Assembly (NCBI GenBank): GCA_009801015.1
Contig: VHZZ01022052.1
Span: forward strand, 3,875 to 24,394
Direction of reading: 5' to 3'
Origin: Silene noctiflora
Taxonomy: Eukaryota; Streptophyta; Magnoliopsida; Caryophyllales; Caryophyllaceae
DNA: 20,520 bases
Position numbers and translations under genes: made by a program. The first letter of the stretch is position 1. Each line of letters begins with the position of its first letter. Positions 1-7,968 of the stretch are shown here, piece after piece. The notes beneath the pieces are model-generated. The model was not told the DNA's origin and ran no database searches. It worked only from the letters and a program-made list of their open reading frames with translations.

Positions 1-61
1 GTCTCAAACATAATTCATAAACCAATATAAAATATATAATTATAAATTACGAGGTATTACA
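1..61 (-). mobile_element. Terminal part of an LTR from an element off the left edge
   Basis: The window opens with AT-rich sequence that ends on the plus strand with GAGGTATTACA at 51-61. Read on the minus strand this is TGTAATACCTC, the same kind of terminus as the nested chromovirus LTRs, but the sequence beyond it is different. It stops exactly where the RNase H reading of the host gypsy element (62 onward) breaks off, which is what an insertion into that gene would give. The first host bases, CTAAC at 62-66, would be one copy of the target duplication, but the other copy is outside the window. Family and orientation cannot be fixed from 61 bases. Confidence 0.5.
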
Positions 62-375
62 CTAACACCTTTTGTTCCATGACAGTGAGTAAGGAATGCC
101 TTTGACTGTAAAAACTCCACCTATTTAGCATGCGTATGACTTAATTTGGACTGACTGTTGATGTATCTCAAGGCCTCATGGTCTGAATGCAACACAAATG
201 GTTTAGGCTTGAGATAGTGGCTCCAATGCATCAATGCCCTAATGATTGCATATAACTCTTTGTCAAAGGTTGAGTATTTCGTCTTAGCACCATTTTAATT
301 CTCACTAAAGTAGGCCACAGGTTTCTGGCCTTGAATCAGGACTGCACCAATTCCCACTCCACTAGCATCACATTA
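62..375 (-). pseudogene. RNase H domain remnant of the host Ty3/gypsy element
   Basis: Read on the minus strand, the segment continues from the RT domain at 373 with the start of a retroelement RNase H (CDASG, GAVLIQ, VAYFSE), then KYSTFDKELYA, HWSHYLKP and LHSDHEALRYI. These supply the expected acidic residues: Asp in CDASG, Glu in DKELYA, Asp in SDHEAL. RNase H removes the RNA strand after minus-strand DNA synthesis. Stop codons lie at 373-375 (TAA just before CDASG), about 296-298 (TAA after SEN) and 121-123 (TAG after HAK). The domain is cut at 61 by a foreign LTR end, so the usual C-terminal ADALSR region is absent here. It is certainly non-functional. Confidence 0.85.
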
Positions 376-933
376 CACTTCAAATAATTGCTCAAAATCT
401 GGCAGTTTCAGGATTGGTGTTTCACACATCAGTTTCTTAATTCTTTCAAAGGACTGCTGAGCTTTCTCAGTCCTTTGAAAGTATCCCTTTCTCAGACATT
501 CAGTGATTGGTGCCACCACAGAACTAAAGTTTTTGATGAACCTTCTATAGAAGGAAGCTAGACCATGGAATCCTCTAACTTCATAAATGGTTTTTGGGAC
601 AGGCCAGGACTGTATGGCTGCAATCTTGTCTTGGTCATGTGAGATACCTCTTCCAGATACAATATACCCTAGAAATGTCACCTCCTCCACCATGAAGGTA
701 CGTTTCTCCAATTTACAAAACAACTTTTGATTCCTAAGGATCCTGAAGACTTTTTCCAAATGTTTGAGATGCTCAGCTTGATCATTGTTGTAGACTAGGA
801 TGCCATCAAAGTAGACAACTGCAAATTTTTCCAACAAGGCCTTAACACCTCAGTCATAAGCCTCATAAAGGTGCTAGGTGCATTTGACAGACCAAATGGC
901 ATCACAAGCCACTCATATCCATGTTTGGTTTTA
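373..933 (-). pseudogene. C-terminal part of reverse transcriptase, host Ty3/gypsy element
   Basis: The minus strand from 933 encodes the second part of a gypsy reverse transcriptase: [20 protein letters not shown] (about 920-860), then the catalytic region and FLGYIVSGRGI, WPVPKTIYEVRGFHGLASFY and KLPDFEQLFEV. The catalytic YxDD box reads YFDG, so the second essential Asp is replaced by Gly. A frameshift lies near 838-850, between the MRLM block and the YFDG block. The first part of the same domain is at 9318-9690; the 8.4-kb chromovirus separates them. The open stretch 373-837 has no true start and is a gag-pol polyprotein fragment. The [10 protein letters not shown] and FHGLASFYRRF motifs make Ty3/gypsy RT nearly certain. 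Confidence 0.9.
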
Positions 934-938
934 AAAGC
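934..938. repeat. Target-site duplication, left copy (AAAGC)
   Basis: These five bases directly precede the TG end of the nested chromovirus. The right copy at 9318-9322 is AAAGT, a match at four of five positions. Five base pairs is the normal duplication length for gypsy integrases. Both copies sit at the same codons of the interrupted RT gene, which independently supports the boundary. Confidence 0.85.
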
Positions 939-1091
939 TGTAACACCCCCATATACCAAGGTGCCTTACCAAGGCCACCGTAATATATGGACATGCTAAA
1001 AACTCCTACCTTGGTTCATTTTATTAAACACATCATATATTCATTAAGTTCATTGGTTACAGGTTCCAAAATCGTCGCTCTGATACCACTT
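939..1091 (-). repeat. Extra partial LTR plus second primer-binding site (rearrangement scar)
   Basis: Positions 939 to about 996 repeat the outer end of the LTR (TGTAACACCCCCATATACC and onward, compare 1092 onward). From about 997 to 1091 the sequence matches the region just inside the other LTR (about 7882-7968), including GCTCTGATACCA at 1077-1088, a second complement of the initiator tRNA-Met primer-binding site. A regular LTR follows at 1092. In coding direction the end therefore reads LTR, primer-binding site, short leader piece, LTR end. The join lies at about 994-999 and shares the triplet CTA with both parents. It is best explained by a deletion in a tandem LTR-internal-LTR array or by a reverse-transcription template switch. 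Confidence 0.75.
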
Positions 1092-2450
1092 TGTAATATC
1101 CCCATATACCAAGGTGTCTTACCAAGGCCACCCTAACATAAGAAAATGCTACCATCTCGGTTACCCGAGGTACAATATATCAAAAGTGACCATCAAGAAA
1201 CAACATTTAAAGTTCAAGTAAAACGTGATACATCTCAAATCCCAAAATCCAAAGATCCAATACAACTGTCTCAAAAACAAAACTACTAAACCCAAGATTG
1301 TTTGAAACTACAACAGAAGACTATCTAAAGACCATGTGATGACTCCATCACGAAACAACCCGCGAGCTATCCAAGGCATACCTGCTAATCAACTGCTCAC
1401 CAACCCCGAATGGATCATCACAGATTTCAAAACACATGGACGGGGTCAGTTACTGCATAATAAGATAAGACAAACATAACACATAATCACATTCCTCCAA
1501 CTCCACAATACTACATACACCTGACTACCCACTAAGGGTGTAGTCCTGCCAGTTTACCCGTCGCAACAGGTAAACCACTCCGCCAGTGGGGACCGCAGCC
1601 TTACCACCTAAGCCCCGCTCAAAACCATAGAGTGCAAAACCCAATGATTATTAATGTGCACAACCCCCATATGACGGAAACCACAAGGGGCGAACAAGGG
1701 CGTGAAGCTATTTCCGCAAATGACTCCACTCAGTCGAGGGCGCACCTCGCGAACCATATACAATTACAAATCCATAAAACTGATAAACATGTCATTATCG
1801 AACAATACCATCATAATCATAAATATACTCATATCATCACATCACCCTAACCAATTACACAATAACCGAGTAGGGAAACCCTACCTAAGACGGAAATCAC
1901 AAGGCTAACGCAAGAAATCAGAATCTCTCTTCTACGAAGTCACCTCCTATACATTAAACATTCAATTATAATCTAAGCGAAAATTAACTCCCAAAAATCC
2001 CCAATCTACGCAATTAGAAACAAAATTACTGAATCAACATAAAAATGATATAGAAGTATTACCCACGATACGACGAACGCAATGATATAAAAAGCCCCAA
2101 ACGAAGTAGAAGACAAGCCCTTGATTTGAAAGTAAAGAGGAGGATAGATCTTATGTTGCTTGAGAGATGTGAAAGGTTTTATGAAAGTGAAAAGTGAAAT
2201 GAAAGATGCGTCGATAAAACAAAAGTCCTCTTTACTTTAAAATCAAGCCAAAAATAAAAACCCGTAACATCACAGCTACTCGATCGGGTAACTAACGTAC
2301 TCGATCGAGTAACACCTACTCGATCGAGTTGGCCCAACTCGATGGAGTAACTAACGAACATGACACTATCAGAATCTGATTCTTACTTACTCGATAGAGT
2401 ACCCTTTACTCGATAAAGTACCCAAAGATCAAAATACATGAGGTATTATA
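1092..2450 (-). repeat. 3' LTR of nested chromovirus
   Basis: This 1359-bp repeat starts TGTAATATC and ends GAGGTATTATA, so its last dinucleotide is TA where the other copy keeps CA. It aligns with 7969-9317 throughout; I counted about 7 % differences by eye over roughly 470 bases (about 1140-1620). It holds six ACTCGATCGAGT-like palindromes at about 2278-2420, against four in the other copy. Short open stretches inside it, such as 1632-1850, are not genes. Confidence 0.92.
2276..2422. repeat. ACTCGATCGAGT palindrome cluster, 3' LTR copy
   Basis: Six variants of the 12-bp perfect palindrome ACTCGATCGAGT occur here, most flanked by T and A. They lie in the part of U3 next to the LTR start (coding direction). 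One is CTCGATCGGGT, one CTCGATGGAGT, one CTCGATAGAGT and one CTCGATAAAGT; two are perfect. No protein is known to me that binds this site. Confidence 0.85.
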
Positions 2451-2700
2451 GTCTTCCCACCTTAAAAATGAACTTCCTCCCCGATGTTCAAACCCAAACC
2501 AAAAATAAAACTCATCACGACTCGCGCTACGCAACTACATAACTATAACATTATATAAACCTCAAAACCAATACTAACAACCCGAAACAAACCAAAAACT
2601 TGACCAAAACTAACTCAAAACACAACAAAACTTATGCAAAAACTCATGCGATGATCTCCTACCCCCCTTAAACAAACAAGGTTACGTCCCCATAACCAAA
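2451..2700 (-). other. Polypurine tract and 3' untranslated part of nested chromovirus
   Basis: Directly inside the 3' LTR the minus strand reads AAGGTGGGAAGAC (2451-2463), a purine-rich tract placed where plus-strand DNA synthesis is primed. Between it and the end of the chromodomain at about 2700 I see no coding sequence; the stretch is A/C-rich on the plus strand. Confidence 0.65.
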
Positions 2701-3980
2701 CATACCTGCTCAAAAAGATGAGGATAACGCTCTTTCATGGCCTCTTATACCTCCCAAGTCGCCTCCTTAATGTCGTGATTAGACCACAACACCTTCGGCA
2801 ACACCGTCTCCCCGTTCCTAATCTTGTGAACCTTGTGATCCAAGACTTTCTTAGGCACCTCCACATAAGATAAGGACTCATGCAACTCAATGTTCGCAAC
2901 CTCAAGCACATGAGAAGGATCACTCACATACTTCCGAAGTTTAGACACATGAAACACATTGTGCACGCAATCCAAAGCTGGTGGCAAGGCTAAACAATAT
3001 GAAGCCTCACCAACACGATCCAAAATCTCATAAGGACCAATGAACTTATGGCTTAGCTTCCCTATCTTACCAAATCGCATCACCCCACGCATAGGTGACA
3101 CCTTCAAAAGAACCTTGTCCCCAACTTGGAACTCAATGTCTCGACGATGCAAATCCGCATAACTCTTTTGTCGATCCTGAGCCGCTTTCATCTTTTGCCG
3201 GATTAGCTTCACTTGCTCAACCATGTCCTGTACCATCTGTGGTCCTAAAACCACTGCCTCGGCGCTGTCATCCCAACAAATGGGACTCCTACACCTCCTC
3301 CTATACAAAGCCTCAAAAGTTGTCATCCCAATACTCGTATGGTAGCTGTTATTGTAGGAGAACTCAATCAAATCTAACCTATCTTCCCAAATACCACCGA
3401 ACTCCATCACGCATACCCTCAACATATCCTCCAAGGTCTTGATTGTCCTCTCTGACGGACTATGTGTCGCAGGATGAAAGGCTATACTCATCTTCAGTGT
3501 AATACCCATCAATTCCTGCAACTCTTGCCAAAATCGAGAAATAAATCTCGCATCCCGATCAGACACAATATCGTTTGGCACCCCATGTAGTCTCACTACA
3601 TTCTTCTTATAACCATTTGCCAACTGTACCTTTCTCGACGTATCTTTCATCGGAATAAAGTGAGCAGACTTGGTCAACCGATCCACGATCACCCAAATCA
3701 TGTTATTACCCTGCTGAGTGCTCGGTAATCCCACGATGAAATCCATATAGATAGATTCCTACTTCCATTCCGGTACCTCAAGAAACTGAATCTTACCCTG
3801 CGGTCTGCGCTGCTCCCCTTTCACTCGCTGGCAAGTAAAACATCGAGCCACAAACTCTGATGTCTCCCACTTTATCCCAGGCCACCAAAAGGACTTTTTC
3901 AAGTCTTTATATAGCTTATCACCACCCGGATGTACTGAATACGGAGTACAATGTGCCTCAGACATAATCAGCTTTTTCAA
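2701..3980 (-). pseudogene. Integrase with chromodomain, nested chromovirus
   Basis: Read from 3980 downward. The zinc-binding module has HCTPYSVH (H-x6-H) and CFTC (C-x2-C). The catalytic core starts with MDFIVGLP, followed by VSDRDARF and HPATHSPSE. The acidic triad is complete: Asp in MDF, first Asp of SDRD, and Glu 36 residues later (D-x35-E). The GPY module is KFIGPYEILDRVG, then VFHVSKLRKYV. The C-terminus (VPKKVLDHKV, VLPKVLWSNH, EATWEV, ERYPHLF) looks like a chromodomain, which in chromoviruses directs insertion to particular chromatin. Stops interrupt it: TAG at 3759-3761 between zinc module and core, and TAA near 2742 inside the chromodomain. A frameshift near 4050 separates it from RNase H. 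The open part (2745-3746) is the best-kept block of the element. Confidence 0.93.
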
Positions 3981-4054
3981 CTCATCATCCTTAGGAACAC
4001 ACCACCTCCCATCGAACCGAACACTCCCATCAGAATGAATCTAGCCCTCCACTC

Positions 4055-5023
4055 CTAGATCTTAGAATCAAGAAACTGCTTACGCCGAATATCCTCATAC
4101 AACTCTGGCTCAACTGTCAAATCCCCTCTAGCATCCCCCTTCTGGATCACATGAATCCCCATCTTTGTCACCTCATCTCTCAATCTCATCAGTGACATAG
4201 TTGTGCATAAAGAATGCACCCTCTTCCTACTCAATGCATCTGCCATCACGTTCGCCTTCCCTTCATTGTATACAATATCCATGTCATAATCCCTAATGAG
4301 CTCCATCCACCTCCTATGTCGCATATTCAGCTCCCTCTGAGTGAAGATATACTTCAAACTCTTATGATCGAAAAACACCTTAAAGGTTGCCCCATATAGA
4401 TAGTGTCTCTAAATCTTTAGAGCAAATACAACTACACCCAACTCCATATCATGAGTCGAATAATTCTCCTTATAAGACTTCAATTGCCTAGAAGCATAGG
4501 CAATAACTTTCCCGTTCTGTATCAACACACAACCCAACCCATTCTTCGAAGCATCTGTATACACCTCAAAATTCTCACTCCCCTCAGGTAAAGCCAAGAC
4601 CGGAGCTATAGTCAAACGCTGCTTTAATTTTTGGAACGCCGTCTCACAACTTTCATCATAGCGAAACCTAATCTCCTTCCTCATCAACGCTGACATAGGT
4701 CTAGAAATCTTAGAAAAGTCCTTGACAAACCTCCTGTAGTAACCAGCTAAACCGAAGAAACTTCGGACTTCTGCCACATTCTTCGGTGCCTCCCAGATAG
4801 ACACCGCCGATATTTTGCTAGGATCCACAAACACCCCTTCCTTAGAGATCACATGGCCTAGAAAGGCCACCTTCTCCAACCAGAACTCGCACTTGTACAA
4901 CTTAGCATACAACTGGTTATCGCGCAAGATTTGCAATACCAATCGTAGATGCTCAGCATGCTCCTCCTTAGTCTTGGAATAGACTAAGATATCATCTATA
5001 AACACCACCATAGACTGAACCAA
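4055..5023 (-). pseudogene. Reverse transcriptase C-part and RNase H, nested chromovirus
   Basis: From 5023 downward: the catalytic box [11 protein letters not shown] with both Asp kept, then [26 protein letters not shown] (thumb/connection), and RNase H beginning [15 protein letters not shown] with Asp in TDAS, Glu in DMELGVV and Asp in FFDHKSLKY, ending in the usual ADALSRK. A TAG at 4409-4411 (after ALKI, just before RHYLYG) breaks RNase H. By comparison with the family a Trp is normally found there, so the change is probably TGG to TAG. The piece 4055-4378 holds the second half of RNase H and the linker to integrase. Confidence 0.92.
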
Positions 5024-5463
5024 GTACTGACTGAAAACTCAGTTCATAAGATCCATAAACAGTGCTGGTGTATTAGTCAACCCAAACGGCATCACCACTA
5101 ACTTATAATGACCATACCTCGATCGAAAAGCCATATTTGGTATGTCTTCCTCCCGAATCCTCAACTGATGATATCCCGACCTGATATCTATCTTGGAAAA
5201 GACACCTGCCCCACTCAGTTGGTAAAAAGATCATCTATTCTCGGCAATAGATACTTATTCTTCACTGTGACATGGTTCAACTCCCTCTAGTCGATAAACA
5301 ACCTCAAGCTCCCATCTTTCTTCTTCACGAACAACACTGGTGCACCCCAAGGCGATACACTAGGTCGAATGTACCCCTTCTCTGACAGGTCATCCAACTA
5401 CTTCTTCAATTCCTCTAACTCCTTTGGTGCCATCTGGTACGGAGCCTTAGATAAAGGTCTCCT
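5024..5463 (-). pseudogene. Reverse transcriptase N-part, nested chromovirus, heavily broken
   Basis: The minus strand shows the fingers and palm of the RT in pieces: [73 protein letters not shown] and [10 protein letters not shown]. These are split by TGA near 5464, TAG near 5398, TAG near 5288, a frameshift near 5220 (after DDLF) and a TGA near 5040. This is the most damaged part of the polyprotein. No expression of a working RT from this copy is possible. Confidence 0.88.
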
Positions 5464-6084
5464 TCACGGTTTCAACTCCACACTAAAGTCAATGCCCCTG
5501 TTTGGCGGTAACCTCGGTATCTCCTCTAGAAAAATATCCGCAAACTTCTCCATAACTGGTTTATCTGCTGCTCTTAGCACCTCGGTCCGGTTATCCCACA
5601 CATGACATAGAATCACAGGACACACCTTCCTCAAGTAAGACTTCAAAGTTATGGCTGCAATCAACTTGACTTTGGGTTTGACCACAAACCCACGATAAGA
5701 CACCCTAACACCCTTAGGCCCCCTTAAAGACACCTTTTGATGACAGTATATTCTAGCTTTATACTTTTCCAACAAATTCATCCCGACTATCATCTCAAAA
5801 ACATCCAATGGAAATTCAAACAAGTCAACTAGAAGGTCAACTTGCCCAATAACCATAGACACTCCCTTAAACAACTTCCCACAAGACACTGACTCGCCAG
5901 ACTGTATGAAAACCTCATCTTTTACAGACACAAACTCTCCCAAACCCAAAGACTTAGCATGGCTTGACGATACAAAGGAATGCGACACCCCCGAATCAAA
6001 CAAAACAAAATTAGGGACTTTTTTAACAAGAAATGTACCAGTGACCACTTGCGCATCCTCCACAACAACTTGCTTGTCCATCAT
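5464..6084 (-). pseudogene. Aspartic protease domain, nested chromovirus
   Basis: Residues after the Asn/Gln-rich gag tail read VTGTFLVKKVPNFVLFDSGV, where LFDSG is the retroviral-type aspartic protease active site; the residue after DSG is Val, where Ala is usual. The second family signature around FEMIVGMNLLEKYKA is present, with Asn where the pattern GMDWL usually has Asp. Downstream comes a connector (GFVVKPKVKL, YLRKVCPVILCHV), then EIPRLPPNRGIDFSVELKP, which leads into RT, ended by TGA at about 5464. The protease cuts gag-pol into its products. The open stretch is one piece of the polyprotein, not a separate gene. Confidence 0.88.
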
Positions 6085-7171
6085 GAAGAGTTTATCGTTG
6101 TTCTTTTGACCGCCTTCCTGAACTGTACTAGCTGACGCAGTAGACTTGGCAGATGATGCCTGATTGGCATTACCCGCCGGACGTTGATAGGAACTCCCAC
6201 CATTGCGGTTGTAACCAGCATTGTGACTCTGCCTACCTTGGTTGCTCCATGACCCAGCTGGCCGGTTGTTTTCATAGCTCTGTGCCAGAGAAAATTTCCC
6301 TGAGATTGCCTTTGAGAGCTCCTCCCAGGTGCACTAGTACACTCATGTCTCTTGTGGCCAACACCACCACAGTTGAAGCATAAGTAAGCCTTAGGCTGAT
6401 TGTGGTTGTCCTGTTTGTAGCTAGAATGGCCACCACCCTCACTCTCAGCCTTCCTTTTCTCTGAACCCTTCTACCTGGTTTCTTTGGCCAGCTCGACCAA
6501 TCTCTCAGCTCTCCAGGCCTTCTCATACATCTCTTTCAAATCTGAAAGAGTTCCCGTCGGTAGCTTCTCCATGATCTTATAGGTCAACCCCTTCTCAAAC
6601 CGAAGCGCCAAGTTGATCGGTGTCAACCCCATATAATTAGCATATATGGACTTCTCATAGAACTTATGGTAGTACTCAGTCACCGTCATACCTTTAGTCA
6701 TCATGAAAACATCAAACTCATCCCTCAGCTTACTACAATCATGATCTGGAACAAACTCATTCCTCATAGCCCTCTTAAACTCGGACCACGTAATTGCGGT
6801 CTCACCCTGATTCAGATAGCTTTCTAGCGCACCCTCCTTCACCTTATCCCACAATTCCCCAGCTGAGTCCCTTAGGTAGAACGCAACCTGTTCCACCTTG
6901 AACTCCTCTGGGCAATGCACCACCCCGAGGATATTCTCTATCTCACGGTGCCAGTTGTCGAGTAAGATCGACTCATCCGTGCCTAAGTAGGTTGTGGGAT
7001 TGAAGCGAGCTATGGTAGTACTCATTTTGGAAAAGTCTACCCCGTCTCCTTCTCATTCCCAAACCTCTTAAAGGTATCGGTGAGTGTATCTTGGCGCTCG
7101 ATCATCTTAACGATATCCTTGATGCTCATCTCCTGAGCCTTAACATACGCTGTTAATCTCTTTGGCGGCAT
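6085..7171 (-). pseudogene. Gag with CCHC zinc knuckle, nested chromovirus
   Basis: The likely start is the ATG at 7171-7169 (MPPKRLTAYVKAQEMSI). A one-base slip in the CCCC run at 7040-7043 shifts the frame before VDFSKMSTTIARFNP. The capsid part (7025-6474) has typical gypsy retrotransposon-gag features: LDNWHREIENIL, VAFYLRDSAGELWDKVK, WSEFKRAMRNEFVP and MTVTEYYHKF. A TAG at 6471-6473 interrupts it; the same frame goes on to the knuckle CFNCGGVGHKRHEC (C-x2-C-x4-H-x4-C, about 6385-6340). A second frameshift near 6289-6310 leads to an Asn/Gln/Ser-rich tail that runs into protease. Gag packages the RNA into particles. Confidence 0.9.
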
Positions 7172-7953
7172 TTCTTTGAGCTATAGAAAGAGAATAAATG
7201 TAAGAACATCGACTACGGCTCAAAGCAATAACAACCCGCACAAAGACGCGCTCGATCGAGTACTTACCCATACTCGGTCGAGTAGAACACACTTGATCGA
7301 GTTACTATGTACTCGATCGAGTAACTAGACTTCGAGGAACTAATGAGATTCTGACACAAAACATACTCGGTCGAGTTCAAAACCCACTCGATCGAGTATC
7401 GCCCACTCGATCAAGTCCCCCACTTACTCGATCTAGTAACTATGAAACAAGGTCTTTGCCCCCAAAATCACAAAAACATCCACTCGATCGAGTTACGCCC
7501 ACTCGGTCGAGTAAGCCCTACTCGATCGAGTCATGCTTACGATTTACACTACCCGCATGCTTTTGAATAATAACTTTACGCAACAACATTAAAAGTACAT
7601 ATGCATTATACATCACCTTTTCCTATCCACATGTTACCAGCATCAACTAAATAATAAACATCGATTATCACATAACATGCTTCGCATCATATTCACATAA
7701 TTCTATTATCCATTTAATTCATCCAACCAACCACATATCTCATCCATCATACATGCATCAAGGACAACAAAGAAACAGGTAACAATCATATGACACACCC
7801 ATTGTGACCGGTTCAAAGTTATAAGGGCAAGTTCGCGACTTTAGGACGTCTCCCAAGTCTTTGCATTAGCTTCTAACAACTCCTACCCGAGTTCATTTTA
7901 TTAGACACATCCTATATTCATTAAGTTCATTGGTTACAGGTTCCAAAATCCTC
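7172..7953 (-). other. 5' leader of nested chromovirus
   Basis: This stretch between primer-binding site and gag start has no coding sequence. Its gag-proximal part (7246-7533) is the ACTCGATCGAGT array listed separately; the rest (about 7534-7953) is AT-rich with no motif I recognise, apart from the bases next to the primer-binding site that are duplicated at about 997-1091. Confidence 0.7.
7246..7533. repeat. Array of ACTCGATCGAGT palindromes in the leader
   Basis: Eleven copies or near-copies of the 12-bp palindrome occur within about 290 bases. Variants carry single changes such as CTCGGTCGAGT, CTTGATCGAGT and CTCGATCTAGT. Spacing is irregular, from about 15 to 70 bases, so it is neither a satellite nor a CRISPR array. 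The same motif clusters in both LTRs of this element (2276-2422 and 9181-9290) but not elsewhere in the window. Confidence 0.9.
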
Positions 7954-7965
7954 GCTCTGATACCA
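7954..7965 (-). other. Primer-binding site, initiator tRNA-Met type (chromovirus)
   Basis: The minus strand reads TGGTATCAGAGC three bases inside the 5' LTR (spacer AAG). This is the complement of the 3' end of plant initiator tRNA-Met and fixes both the LTR boundary and the direction of the element. A second copy lies at 1077-1088. Confidence 0.92.
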
Positions 7966-7968
7966 CTT

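Noticed and set aside
1632..1908. Overlapping open stretches in the left LTR, and 8230-8807 in the right LTR
   Set aside because: They lie inside LTRs, differ in frame and length between the two copies and show no domain.
3095..3442. Plus-strand open stretch opposite integrase
   Set aside because: Antisense shadow of the integrase reading; no domain, unusual composition.
7246..7533. Repeat array that could be taken for CRISPR
   Set aside because: Units are only 12-bp palindromes with irregular spacing, inside a plant retrotransposon leader, with no cas genes.
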